Assembly: GCA_963717445.1 (NCBI GenBank)
Contig: OY970334.1
Span: 1,984,001 to 2,048,000, forward strand
Source of the DNA: JAGVPT01 sp963717445
Lineage (GTDB): Bacteria; Bacteroidota; Ignavibacteria; UBA10030; UBA8401
Direction of reading: 5' to 3'
Length of the DNA: 64,000 bases
Under the pieces are notes generated by a model. That model had not been told where the DNA came from, searched no databases, and saw only the letters and a list, made by a program, of their open reading frames with translations. Of this stretch, positions 43,460-51,810 are shown piece after piece. Positions within the stretch are counted from its first letter, which is position 1; every line of letters starts with the position of its first letter. The position numbers were made by a program, and so were the translations under genes.

Positions 43460-43870
43460 ATGGATTTCAAAAATTCAAGAGTTGCAATAGCCACAGATGA
43501 CGGTACAACCGTGAGCTCGCATTTTGGGCATGCTCGCTTCTATGAAGTACTGAACTTCTCCGATGGAAAAGTAACCAAACGCGAGCGACGTGAAAAAGCC
43601 GGCCACCACTCGTTTGGAACCGCAGAAAGCGAACTTGGAGACCATAACGGCGGAGCACATGAAGAGCGTCATCAAACTATGGTGTCGCCGGTTTTGGATT
43701 GTCAGGCAGTGATTGTCCGAGGTATGGGTCAGGGGGCTGTGGAACATCTTTGCCGGTCGAATCTGCTTCCTGTTCTTACTGAGCTGCATATGATCGACGA
43801 AGTCATTCAAGCAGTGGCAACAGATTCAATGGATAATGATCCGCAGCGCATTCATCAGCATCGCGGTTAG
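43460..43870 (+). CDS. NifX/NifB-C-terminal-like dinitrogenase cofactor family protein
   Basis: This 136-residue protein of the small RNase H-like NifX/NifB/NafY family has RVAIATDDGTTVSSHFGHAR (about 6-25) and DCQAVIVRGMGQGAVEHL (about 83-100). The middle is His-rich (HHSFG, DHNGGAHEERHQ) and may hold metal. In organisms without nitrogenase such proteins are thought to carry Fe-S or metal clusters. No nif genes are in the window. ATG 43460 follows an AAGGAG ribosome site at 7 bp; the frame is open further upstream but without support. Confidence 0.85.
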   Translation: MDFKNSRVAIATDDGTTVSSHFGHARFYEVLNFSDGKVTKRERREKAGHHSFGTAESELGDHNGGAHEERHQTMVSPVLDCQAVIVRGMGQGAVEHLCRSNLLPVLTELHMIDEVIQAVATDSMDNDPQRIHQHRG

Positions 43871-43945
43871 CACCAAAGTGTGAAGGGAAGAAAAGAAGCG
43901 GCTATCTGCAAAAACAACTAATCCATCCCTCAAGTTATCGAAAAC

Positions 43946-44491
43946 ATGTTTGTTCCTAATAAAGTGTTTTTCACTAAAGGCGTGGGCCGTCACAAAGACT
44001 ATCTGCAATCGTTTGAACTTGCACTTCGAGATGCAGGTGTGGAAATCTGCAACCTGGTTTCAGTCTCGAGTATTCTTCCCCCAGGGTGCAGCCGCATTCC
44101 TGTTTCCGAGGGGTTGAAACAACTATCTGCCGGCAATATTACTTTCGTTGTTATGGCACGTAATGCAACCAACGAACCCAACCGTCTTATCGCGGCATCC
44201 ATCGGTGCAGCGGTGCCGGCAGAGGCCACTCAATACGGTTATCTCTCAGAACACCATCCATATGGTGAAACCGATGAGAAATGCGGGGAATATGCAGAAG
44301 ATCTAGCTGCTACGATGTTAGCGTCTACTTTGGGCGTGGAGTTCGACCCCAATACAGCGTGGGATGAACGAGAGAAGATCTATAAGATGTCCGGAAAAAT
44401 CGTCAGGACTTTTAATGTAACCCAATCTGCCGAGGGCAATAAGGACGGCAAGTGGACTTCCGTTGTGGCGATGGCAGTTCTCCTCCCATGA
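43946..44491 (+). CDS. pdaD: Pyruvoyl-dependent arginine decarboxylase
   Basis: This 181-residue proenzyme has the family pattern FTKGVGRHKDYLQSFELAL (about 9-27), the self-cleavage site VSVSSILPPGC (about 38-48; the serine after the cut becomes the pyruvoyl group) and the late AAMLASTLG-like helix. It makes agmatine from arginine, the first step of one polyamine route, and is commoner in archaea and in Chlorobi/Bacteroidota-like bacteria than in proteobacteria. It stands 75 bp after the NifX-like gene; no other polyamine gene is in the window. Confidence 0.94.
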   Translation: MFVPNKVFFTKGVGRHKDYLQSFELALRDAGVEICNLVSVSSILPPGCSRIPVSEGLKQLSAGNITFVVMARNATNEPNRLIAASIGAAVPAEATQYGYLSEHHPYGETDEKCGEYAEDLAATMLASTLGVEFDPNTAWDEREKIYKMSGKIVRTFNVTQSAEGNKDGKWTSVVAMAVLLP

Positions 44492-44640
44492 TTCAAGACT
44501 GAAGTTAGAGAGTCGAGATGGTGCTGACAATGCACATCATAGCATAAATAGGGGTCATCATCCACAGATGGCGTTGGAATTCGACAGATGCAAATTCATA
44601 GAGCATGGAATGACTTCATCACTTGATTCATGGCAAATCA

Positions 44641-45120
44641 TTATTGTGGTCTCTTCGGCGCCATAGAATCCGGCATTTGTACCGCAACCACCTTCCCGCG
44701 CGAACAAATTATTCCATCGGCAGAGACAGTGACTTCAACAATGACTTTGCGTTCTTTTATTTCAAGTACTTTGCCACGAAGTGTGAGGGGAACCCCTAAT
44801 GGAGTCGGTCGCAGGAACTCTACCTGCAGCGAAGCAGTGACAAATCGGAATGCCGGCTCGCTTCCCGGTGCTCGTCCGGCGTTACGGTAAGCGGCAGCGG
44901 CGGCTGTACCCGTTCCATGACAGTCAATGAGGGAAGCCGTCAATCCGCCATAGACATAGCCGGGAATTGCTATATGATATGGCTGTGGCGAATAGACAGC
45001 CGTTGTTTCTTCTCCTTCCCACATGGTCCTGATATGCAGGCCGTGTTCATTCTGCCGGCCACACCCGTAACAGTAACTTAACTCCTCCGGATAAAAATCC
45101 TGAATTGCTTGTTTATTCAT
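44641..45120 (-). CDS. PaaI-type hotdog thioesterase
   Basis: This 159-residue single-hotdog protein has CYGCGRQNEHGLHI near the start (about 17-30, common in this subgroup), YVYGGLTASLIDCHGTGTAA (about 55-74, the substrate helix with the catalytic Asp) and VEFLRPTPLGVPLTLRGKVL (about 104-123). It probably hydrolyses an acyl-CoA; the substrate cannot be told. It converges with pdaD; the 149 bp between them contain no terminator I can see. Confidence 0.9.
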   Translation of the reverse strand: MNKQAIQDFYPEELSYCYGCGRQNEHGLHIRTMWEGEETTAVYSPQPYHIAIPGYVYGGLTASLIDCHGTGTAAAAAYRNAGRAPGSEPAFRFVTASLQVEFLRPTPLGVPLTLRGKVLEIKERKVIVEVTVSADGIICSRGKVVAVQMPDSMAPKRPQ

Positions 45121-45271
45121 CGAATACCTGGCAATGACATTCCATAGCGTGTGGAAATATAAGCGGTGTTATAGATCGGGCAGACACCATTTGCATCACC
45201 GATCTACCGCAGCAAGAACCCCGGCAACTGCATCATGGCGCATTCATGGCTTCGTGTTAAAAACACAATGG

Positions 45272-45652
45272 CTAGAGATTTGAGAAATTCCACGTTCCAA
45301 TACCGCCCTTTAGATTCCCAACTTTGAATCCAGCTCTTTTCAACTTCAATGCGGCATTAACACTTCGGCGTCCGGTGGCACAGTAGCAAATGATCTCTCT
45401 GCTGCGGTATTTTTCCAATTCCTTTATTCGGGCGGATAACTCTTGCACAGGAATATGGATTGATCTTGGAATTGAATTCGATTTGCGTTCGCCGGCAGTG
45501 CGAACATCGAGCAAGATGCTGCCGGACGCAACTTTTTGCTTTGCCTCTTCTCCGGAATAATTAGCCAAAGAACGAGTGAGCAATTGTTTGCGAACGTACA
45601 GTAGCAGCACGATACCGATGAGTACATAAAAAACAATTTGTTCTGATGTCAT
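45272..45652 (-). CDS. Membrane-anchored rhodanese
   Basis: This 126-residue protein has one N-terminal transmembrane helix (about 5-22) followed by a single rhodanese domain with ILLDVRTAGER (about 46-56), the active-site loop CYCATGRRS (about 88-96, catalytic Cys present) and GGIGTWN at the end. The rhodanese part should face the cytoplasm or the periplasm depending on topology; the positive charges after the helix (RKQLLTR) favour the cytoplasm. It overlaps the upstream rhodanese gene by 4 bp and is co-expressed with it. Confidence 0.92.
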   Translation of the reverse strand: MTSEQIVFYVLIGIVLLLYVRKQLLTRSLANYSGEEAKQKVASGSILLDVRTAGERKSNSIPRSIHIPVQELSARIKELEKYRSREIICYCATGRRSVNAALKLKRAGFKVGNLKGGIGTWNFSNL

Positions 45653-46062
45653 CGAAGATGTCCGCTCATTGTTTCATAGTGTTCTGATTTCCATTGGTTA
45701 AGACCGCCTTGCATAATCAACGCTTTGAATCCTTTTTTCCTCAACATCGCTGTCGCCATTCCGCTTCTATAACCTGCTTGGCAATAGACAATGATCGTTC
45801 GGTCTTTTAACGAATCAAGCTCGTGAACGCGTTGTTCCAATTCCTGCACCGGGATCACCGGTGTATTACCGATACGTTCAGCCGCATGTTCTTCCAATGT
45901 TCGCACATCCAAAAGGACGATGGCGGTATCTTTCATTAATAGAGCGTGAGCATCACGCACCGATATTACAGAATCGGTGTTCATTGTCTGTTGTGCGGTC
46001 ATGCAGCCGACAACGCCAATGACAAGAAGTATTGGGGCAAGAGTTATGTATTTTGCATTCAT
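45649..46062 (-). CDS. Rhodanese-like lipoprotein
   Basis: The protein has 137 residues. The N-terminus MNAKYITLAPILLVIGVVGC ends in a lipobox with the lipidated Cys at 20, so the rhodanese domain is exported. IVLLDVRTLEEHAAERIGN (about 47-65) and the active loop VYCQAGYRSG (about 92-101) are intact. It could carry sulfane sulfur in the periplasm, in keeping with the thiosulfate and tetrathionate genes upstream. It is followed at once by the second rhodanese gene. Confidence 0.9.
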   Translation of the reverse strand: MNAKYITLAPILLVIGVVGCMTAQQTMNTDSVISVRDAHALLMKDTAIVLLDVRTLEEHAAERIGNTPVIPVQELEQRVHELDSLKDRTIIVYCQAGYRSGMATAMLRKKGFKALIMQGGLNQWKSEHYETMSGHLR

Positions 46063-46063
46063 C

Positions 46064-46303
46064 TTAGTTTAGATTGCACGAACCACCGCAGCAACCTCCG
46101 CTGCCGCAGGTGTCGACCGAATCATGGTGTGACGGAGGTGAGGATGAGTAACTTTTCATCGATACCCCGGTAAGAGACATTAATCGCGTATGAGAAGTTG
46201 AATTGCACACCGGACAGACAACATCGTCCTCAACTTCTTTACCTTTATGAAAGACTTCATATTCTTTCATGCACTCTGTACAGCGATATTCATAGGTGGG
46301 CAT
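46064..46303 (-). CDS. FmdB-type zinc-ribbon protein
   Basis: This 79-residue protein has two CXXC knuckles, YRCTECMKEYE (about 6-16) and VVCPVCNS (about 28-35), with the N-terminus MPTYEY characteristic of the FmdB/CxxC_CxxC_SSSS family. A Cys/Gly-rich tail (CGSGGCCGGSC, about 66-76) could bind an additional metal. The molecular role is unknown; some relatives are regulatory. It lies between thioredoxin and rhodanese genes in the same operon. Confidence 0.9.
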   Translation of the reverse strand: MPTYEYRCTECMKEYEVFHKGKEVEDDVVCPVCNSTSHTRLMSLTGVSMKSYSSSPPSHHDSVDTCGSGGCCGGSCNLN

Positions 46304-46317
46304 AGATCCTCAATACA

Positions 46318-46692
46318 TTATGACAATGTGATGATCTTTTTATTCAACAAGTTTTCATTAATGACTTTCTTCAATTCATTCTTCGTGAGCGCTCCTGCTG
46401 CCATCATCGGCTTTCCCTCTTTCGGAATGAACAACAACGAAGGAATAGAACGGATACCGAAAACACCCGCCAGTTCCTGCTCCACATCCGTATTCACTTT
46501 GTAAAAATTCACTTGTCCTTTCATTTCTTCGGACAATTCTTCAATGATCGGTCCGACCATTTTACACGGACCGCACCACGGCGCCCAAAAATCCACGACG
46601 GCAGGAAGGTCACCGCTGAATTTCCATTCCTTATTGTTCTCGTAATCAAATACTTTATTGAGAAATGTTTCTTTTGTAAGTGCTTCTGACAT
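46318..46692 (-). CDS. trxA: Thioredoxin
   Basis: This classical thioredoxin of about 124 residues has FWAPWCGPCKMVGP (about 35-48) and the cis-Pro in SIPSLLFI (about 83-90). The frame is open to 46719, but MSEALTKETFL at 46692 is the likely start, preceded by AAGG. The helix before the active site is longer than in E. coli Trx. Placed with rhodaneses, it may reduce persulfides formed on them as well as serving as a general reductant. Confidence 0.94.
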   Translation of the reverse strand: MSEALTKETFLNKVFDYENNKEWKFSGDLPAVVDFWAPWCGPCKMVGPIIEELSEEMKGQVNFYKVNTDVEQELAGVFGIRSIPSLLFIPKEGKPMMAAGALTKNELKKVINENLLNKKIITLS

Positions 46693-46723
46693 TGTTTCGC
46701 CTTGTCTAATGTCCAACAATATG

Positions 46724-46930
46724 TTATTTCAGTTTTGCTACGTCAACCTTTTTGTTGGTGTTGATTCCGATTGCATGCCAAATCGGGCAATATTTGACAA
46801 ATCCGGTGACAACGAAAATTAATCCTAGGTATGCCCATGGTGTGGCCGGTCCCCAAAAGGCAAGTGAGGTGATCAATACTCCGAGCGCGATGCGGATCGG
46901 TCGTTCAATTGCTCCAATATTTGTAGGCAT
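46724..46930 (-). CDS. DUF2892 membrane protein
   Basis: This small inner-membrane protein of about 68 residues has N-terminus MPTNIGAIERPIRIALGVLI and two hydrophobic segments, with VKYCPIWHAIGINT at the end; this is the YgaP-like transmembrane module, which is often fused to or next to rhodaneses. The frame extends to 47002, but the extra residues are not family-like. Its neighbours are thioredoxin and rhodanese genes. It probably supports sulfur transfer at the membrane; no activity is known. Confidence 0.88.
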   Translation of the reverse strand: MPTNIGAIERPIRIALGVLITSLAFWGPATPWAYLGLIFVVTGFVKYCPIWHAIGINTNKKVDVAKLK

Positions 46931-47376
46931 AATGAGTTCCTTTTTATAAGTGAAGAGTAACAGCGTAATTGATTCTGTAGATATGATGCAGCAATCCTGC
47001 AAAAGGGTTCAACGCCGGTTGGCCTTTCTGGTTATTGCGGCGATGGTTTGTTCTCTTCGGCCAGTTTGAAGGGATACGTCGAGGTGTGCTTGTGTGGCTC
47101 AACGTACTGCTATCCGTGGATGAAAAAGCACACCGTACAACAGTGCAATTTTCAAGCCAGTGCCGTCGGCGCGTTGTCAGTTTCCAGATTTGCCCCGGAT
47201 ATTTCCAATTTGAGATTTCTGAATAATTTTAAAAGTATGGCTCACGCAAATCCCGAAGGGATGGCTTAGCCAGGCGCAAAGTGGCAAAATGATTTAACAA
47301 CAGAGTCTTTGCGCCTTCGCGGCTTGGCGGGAGAGAATTTTTCCGAAGCCTCAATTTACTTTTATCTCGCGACTGT
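46931..47376. other. Gap between the DUF2892 and YeeE-rhodanese genes
   Basis: It holds palindromic repeat copy B at 47212-47352. The stretch 46931-47211 shows no gene I can support; short plus-strand frames lack any family feature. It separates two sulfur operons of the same direction, so it may contain a promoter for the downstream one. Confidence 0.5.
47212..47352. repeat. Palindromic repeat, copy B (141 bp)
   Basis: Ends are GAGATTTCTGA and TCCGAAGCCTC. It is close to copy C at 57499-57617, but it carries an extra segment of about 22 bp (ATCCCGAAGGGAT, a small palindrome, then GGCTTAGCCAGG) after CACGCAAA. Confidence 0.75.
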
Positions 47377-48573
47377 TTAACATCCTCCCTGAATTTTCTT
47401 CTCTACCTTCAGCACTTTTACTCCCTTATGCTTATCGTTCTCGATCATCTTCAGAATATCCGTATGAGCCTGTTCGCGAAACTGTTTCACGTCCCCATCC
47501 CATCGTGATCCTGTCGGAACAAACGTCGAAGCAGTAAGAATGTTCTTATTAAACTCATCAAAGCCGCCCTGAAGAATGGCGAGGTTCTCGTAGCCGAGTT
47601 CCTGAAGCAGCAGATATGCGATACGCTCTTGCGTTTCGCTGTCGCCCACGATGACCTTTTTCACATGCCGCTGTGAGAATGGTACAATCCAATCTTTGCT
47701 GAAGAAATCGCGCATCTGAATATTCATCGAACCGGGTAATGCGAGTTTGGCGAACGCTTCGGGTGAACGGATATCGATGATCCGGATGTTGGGCTCGGCG
47801 TCGACAATCCGGAAAGCGAGTTCGTCAACTTCCATCATTGTTGCCGGGTGCGTTGTTACGTATTGTGCATTGGACACTTTGTCAATGAGATGTGTCTTGC
47901 GGTCGGGCAGTAAGATAAAAAGAATTCCGAGAGCAATGACCAATGATCCTGCTGCAATATGCTTGGACGATTTGAACGCTAATGATGGAGCGGAGGTTTT
48001 ATTCACTCGCTTTTCGATCATGGTTGTTACTGCAAATGCGCCTACGGCCATTGCAATCAACAGAAATGCAAAGAGTCCCTGTGAAATGCCGAGCGAATCG
48101 AACACTTTGATCGCACCGAGCGATGTCGATTCATAGAAGTTGTGATACAGCGGATAGAGCTCGCCGAAAGCCAGTACGCCAAGCATTCCTCCTCCAATAA
48201 AGAACATTCCGTCAATTTTTCCGATGGCGGCAGCACAAACACTGGTGCCGGGGCAATAGCCGCCGAGAATAAATCCTACACCCATAATTGCCCCTCCAAC
48301 AATTGCCGGGACAAGCCACGTCGGGTTTACGTAGATCGCGTCGGTATCCAGCAATCCAAAGTATCCGAGCAGCAGAACGCCGCTCATCGCCGTCACTGCA
48401 GCCGTAAAGAAGACGCGCAGAACGGTGAAGTCGTAGCCATAAAACAGGCCGGCAAGGCGCCGCGAGGAAGAGAAACCCGCTTGTTCCAAAACAAAACCAA
48501 ATCCAATCCCGAGAAAGAGTGCGACAACGAGATTCAGTTGGTCAGAAATTAAGTCAGGTACGAATGGTCCCAT
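47377..48573 (-). CDS. YeeE/YedE sulfur transporter fused to a degenerate rhodanese domain
   Basis: This 398-residue protein has a YeeE/YedE domain of about eight hydrophobic helices (1-245), with GFGFVLEQAGFSSSRRLAG and GGYCPGTSVCAA (about 107-118), whose cysteines are thought to pass thiosulfate. The C-terminal rhodanese domain (about 260-360) has IIDIRSPEAFAKLALPGSMN but reads VIVGDSETQERIAY where the active-site Cys loop should be, so it is not catalytic. A lone Cys ends the protein (IQGGC). Known YeeE proteins import thiosulfate. The second YeeE gene lies 21 bp upstream. Confidence 0.9.
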   Translation of the reverse strand: MGPFVPDLISDQLNLVVALFLGIGFGFVLEQAGFSSSRRLAGLFYGYDFTVLRVFFTAAVTAMSGVLLLGYFGLLDTDAIYVNPTWLVPAIVGGAIMGVGFILGGYCPGTSVCAAAIGKIDGMFFIGGGMLGVLAFGELYPLYHNFYESTSLGAIKVFDSLGISQGLFAFLLIAMAVGAFAVTTMIEKRVNKTSAPSLAFKSSKHIAAGSLVIALGILFILLPDRKTHLIDKVSNAQYVTTHPATMMEVDELAFRIVDAEPNIRIIDIRSPEAFAKLALPGSMNIQMRDFFSKDWIVPFSQRHVKKVIVGDSETQERIAYLLLQELGYENLAILQGGFDEFNKNILTASTFVPTGSRWDGDVKQFREQAHTDILKMIENDKHKGVKVLKVEKKIQGGC

Positions 48574-48594
48574 AATTTCACCTTTAATGTCTTC

Positions 48595-49107
48595 TTATAG
48601 CCAAAGCTTGCGGCCGAAGTATGCAACAGCATACCCGGTTCCAAATATTGCGATCATTGTAACAAATCCGGCCGTCGAAAGAACAGCCATGCCGCTTAAC
48701 GCAGCACCGCTCGTGCACCCGCGGGCAAATTGCGCACCGATACCGAACAATGCACCGCCGATCGCTGCAAAAATCCAGCGAACATTGCGGCTGACTCGTG
48801 GTCCTGATTCAGTCACGATCTTCAGCCGGTCGGAGACCAATCCCGAAATAAATCCACCGATGACAACGCCAATGACCTCGAAGACCAGCCATGATTTGAG
48901 AGGATTATCTTTGCCTGGACCGACGTAGGTTCCGTAGAATGATGAGCTTTCGGCATGCTTCGGTGCCACGCCATCAACCGTCGCGACGACAATGCTTTTG
49001 ATCGCTCCGCTTGCGCCAAGACCTCGTCCGGTGATGAATATCGTCGCCAAGAGCACCAGACCGAGGAAAAAGCCGGCAAGATATGGATTCATGTATTTTG
49101 TTTTCAT
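48595..49107 (-). CDS. YeeE/YedE family transporter subunit
   Basis: This 170-residue half-size YeeE/YedE protein has four or five hydrophobic helices and GAQFARGCTSGAALSGMAVL (about 126-145) with the conserved Cys. Half-size and full-size YeeE proteins often occur in pairs and are thought to work together in sulfur-compound uptake or export. It overlaps the cytochrome b gene by 4 bp, tying it to the respiratory operon. A TonB-like or binding protein is not present. Confidence 0.9.
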   Translation of the reverse strand: MKTKYMNPYLAGFFLGLVLLATIFITGRGLGASGAIKSIVVATVDGVAPKHAESSSFYGTYVGPGKDNPLKSWLVFEVIGVVIGGFISGLVSDRLKIVTESGPRVSRNVRWIFAAIGGALFGIGAQFARGCTSGAALSGMAVLSTAGFVTMIAIFGTGYAVAYFGRKLWL

Positions 49108-49766
49108 CGTGTTACCTCATGTACTTCCGTTGTATGGATTTTTATTTCTTTCTCATCCCTCTCACCGGATAAGTCTTCGTATCCCGTGATCATCGCTTTA
49201 AGGTTTGAAGTGACAGTGTTGCCTGTGGTGATGAGATACAAATGCGCGATAAAGAATGAAACGAGAAGGAATGCACCGATGGTATGAAGCGTTGCCACCA
49301 CCCGAAGCCCGCCTATGTTTAAGCTTAGCACTTCGTATCGCTGCGGATAACGGTAGAACATATAGAGAAGACCGGTGATGACCATGACGGGAATGACGAG
49401 CACCTTAAGTCCTGCATACACCAGCTTCTGTAGAGGATTGAGTTTACTCAAGACGGTCTTTTTCGTCGGATGCGGAGCGTTGCGAAAGATTCCAAAGACA
49501 TAATACTCCGCTTGCGCCCGCAGATTTTTCCATGTAGGAAGATATTGCCTCCATTCACCCGTCGTAAAATGCCAGAAGATGGCGAATGCAATCAGAACTA
49601 AAAAACTGATTGCGGCAATGTTATGGTATCGGACGGCCTGGTCATAGCCAAAAAAGGTAATCGAGCCGTGGATCTCAAATCCCGTAACGGCGAGGAAGAT
49701 GATGAGCACCGCTTGTGTCCAGTGCCAGAATCGTTCAAATCCCCGGTACACATATTCCTTTTTCAT
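49104..49766 (-). CDS. Cytochrome b/b6-type membrane subunit
   Basis: This 220-residue protein of the thiosulfate reductase/Ni-Fe hydrogenase cytochrome b group has four transmembrane helices and heme-ligating histidines in ERFWHWTQAVLI (about 11-22), AVRYHNIAAIS (about 45-55), ATLHTIGAFLLVSFFIAHLY (about 170-189) and the loop between. It should take electrons from menaquinol and pass them to the octaheme cytochrome encoded 1 bp upstream. It overlaps the YeeE gene downstream. Confidence 0.9.
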   Translation of the reverse strand: MKKEYVYRGFERFWHWTQAVLIIFLAVTGFEIHGSITFFGYDQAVRYHNIAAISFLVLIAFAIFWHFTTGEWRQYLPTWKNLRAQAEYYVFGIFRNAPHPTKKTVLSKLNPLQKLVYAGLKVLVIPVMVITGLLYMFYRYPQRYEVLSLNIGGLRVVATLHTIGAFLLVSFFIAHLYLITTGNTVTSNLKAMITGYEDLSGERDEKEIKIHTTEVHEVTR

Positions 49767-49767
49767 A

Positions 49768-51336
49768 TTATTTTGAATCCTTTCTCTTCCGGCTCATAAC
49801 AATTCGAGCGCCGCCGTGAAGTATCACGCCTGCAAATACAAGAGCGACTAATCCAGTACCTAACCACTCAACCAGTGGATTGTAGTCTCTCCCGGGCATG
49901 TAAAACCCGCCAAGGTTTGCAAGCCGTCCGTTTTCACGTGTGTGGCATTCGACGCATTTCACAGCTTGTTCCTTAGGTGAGACCATATGGTTAATCGGCC
50001 AGTACATTTCTGTTTCAGTAAATCCATATTTTCCACTGTAAGGAAGATTCACTAATTTCATCCCCTCTTCTGCCGATCGCTGCCAATTGAATTCCTTCCA
50101 ATATCCGCCGTCCCCCGGTTTGTTCGAAACCGTTTTGGGCTGAATGAGATATTTGTTTTCTGTGTCATAGATTTGGTTTGCCCGATGGATCTTGACCGGA
50201 TAGATTTTTGCATCAGGATCATCGTAACTGCCATAGAGCTCATTAAGCTTTAACGGCTTGGTTGGATCGAACGTGTCGCCAACCAGATAATGAGTTGCTG
50301 TCCCATTGAACCAAATATAATCCGGCTTTAACTGTTTGCCCCAAACAAACGAGCCCTTAATGGACATATACACATCCGTCCCGTTTGAATCCGTTACTTC
50401 GTACGGTTGACCATTTTTTAACTTTCCTGCCGTCGACCAATCCCAATGAAGCTTTGTCGGATTAACCTTTGCGTATACGGGAATGTGACATGTTTGACAT
50501 GCGACTTTGAGGGTGTGCTTGTTCAGGATATCATCGGTATGCGGCATTGCTGAATGACAATGTTCACATTCGACACGGTTGCGGTTCATCGAAGAGACGG
50601 AATACATTTTGCCCAGCATCTGATGTTTCTCCGCTGTGTGGCAATCGACGCATTGCATGTCTACTCCCTCTGATGCCATATGAACATCGATATCGCGGGA
50701 TGGGTCGAACAGTGCTTTCTCAAGGTCGCCGTGTTTCACATTATTGCCGCCGCCGCCGAAGAAATGGCAGGTGCCGCAATCGGTGCGTAGCGGTTTGCCG
50801 ACGTGCTGGGCGACAAAATTCAAGTCCACCGACAAATCGGGCATACCTGCACCGCCTACTGCCTTCACGTAGGTGTTGCTATTGTCATGGCATGCGAGGC
50901 AGTCGACGTTCAATGAATCGCTAAAATTAAAATTGGCGTCGGCGTATCCATAGCCAATGTGGCATTTGTCGCAGCTTTGTTCATTTCCCGAAATGCCGAT
51001 ACAAAAATTGTTCAACACATTTCGCTTCCCAAGAGCGCGGACACCTTTCCCCGGAATATATTCTATCCGTTCCCAGTTCCAATGAGTTGAGCGCATTACT
51101 TCAACCGCTCTTCCATTATGGCAGGAAATACATGCGGCCGTTACTTCCTGAGGTTTTTTGAATTTCTTCTTTAATTGCGGAAACAGTGAATGATCAACCG
51201 ATGCTTTTACTTTGTGAGCGTATTGTTCTTTCAGTTTGTCCAGGGGCGTACTTTCGGAACTATTCTTTTGGAGCGCAGTAAATATCATTCCGAGAAAGAC
51301 ACCCGCCAACAACAGGGCGATGGATATCTTTTTCAT
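49768..51336 (-). CDS. Octaheme c-type cytochrome, tetrathionate reductase (OTR) type
   Basis: This 522-residue protein has an N-terminal export signal or anchor (about 5-22), eight CXXCH heme motifs (CISCH, CDKCH, CLACH, CGTCH, CVDCH, CEHCH, CQTCH, CVECH) and a C-terminal helix (GLVALVFAGVILHGGARIVM) followed by a basic tail. Heme number, order and the long heme-free part between the seventh and eighth motifs fit the OTR family first described in Shewanella, which can reduce tetrathionate, nitrite and hydroxylamine in vitro. It probably sits on the periplasmic face with its cytochrome b partner. The true substrate here is open; the sulfur genes around favour tetrathionate. Confidence 0.9.
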   Translation of the reverse strand: MKKISIALLLAGVFLGMIFTALQKNSSESTPLDKLKEQYAHKVKASVDHSLFPQLKKKFKKPQEVTAACISCHNGRAVEVMRSTHWNWERIEYIPGKGVRALGKRNVLNNFCIGISGNEQSCDKCHIGYGYADANFNFSDSLNVDCLACHDNSNTYVKAVGGAGMPDLSVDLNFVAQHVGKPLRTDCGTCHFFGGGGNNVKHGDLEKALFDPSRDIDVHMASEGVDMQCVDCHTAEKHQMLGKMYSVSSMNRNRVECEHCHSAMPHTDDILNKHTLKVACQTCHIPVYAKVNPTKLHWDWSTAGKLKNGQPYEVTDSNGTDVYMSIKGSFVWGKQLKPDYIWFNGTATHYLVGDTFDPTKPLKLNELYGSYDDPDAKIYPVKIHRANQIYDTENKYLIQPKTVSNKPGDGGYWKEFNWQRSAEEGMKLVNLPYSGKYGFTETEMYWPINHMVSPKEQAVKCVECHTRENGRLANLGGFYMPGRDYNPLVEWLGTGLVALVFAGVILHGGARIVMSRKRKDSK

Positions 51337-51339
51337 AAT

Positions 51340-51810
51340 TTATTTTCCTTGTACCGTAAGATCCTTTGGGAGAATTGCTTCATGATGATGGATCAATGAT
51401 TTGATCTCTTCACAATCGCCGGAACGCTGGTAGACGGTGCAGTCGCGGCAATCTCGCGGTGCGCAGTCATTCTGTTTGTGCTTATACGTCCAGCAACCTG
51501 CATCCGGCCGATTATACGCCGGGCATCGAGACCGTTGTTCCATGGAACATTGTATATGTTCCCAGCATGGAACTAGTGACTGAAGACGGCGAATTCCCTC
51601 GATGGAAATTTTGTGTTTATTGATTGCAGTGCGGATACATTGAAGACGCTCGATGTCAGATTCAGAAAAGAGGCGCTGATTCCCCTCGGTTTTTGTAACA
51701 AGAATAAGCCCACGCCGTTCATACAGGCGAATAATTTCGACCGAAACATTCAGCCTTTCTGCCACTTTTCCGATGGGATGGATCGGTCTGTTTTTATCAT
51801 GCTTTGTCAT
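51340..51810 (-). CDS. MerR family regulator with cysteine-rich sensor domain
   Basis: The protein has about 157 residues. A MerR helix-turn-helix (about 8-75: IGKVAERLNVSVEIIRLYER, QRLFSESDIERLQCI) is followed by a domain with eight cysteines (PCWEHIQC, RCPAY, GCWTY, DCAPRDCRDC, GDC). The CW...CPAY...CW spacing resembles a cysteine motif found in many bacterial sensor proteins, which may bind an Fe-S cluster or zinc. It is the first gene of the OTR operon (3 bp before the cytochrome), so it probably controls it by redox state or sulfur species. I chose ATG 51810; the frame runs to 51879. Confidence 0.88.
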   Translation of the reverse strand: MTKHDKNRPIHPIGKVAERLNVSVEIIRLYERRGLILVTKTEGNQRLFSESDIERLQCIRTAINKHKISIEGIRRLQSLVPCWEHIQCSMEQRSRCPAYNRPDAGCWTYKHKQNDCAPRDCRDCTVYQRSGDCEEIKSLIHHHEAILPKDLTVQGK

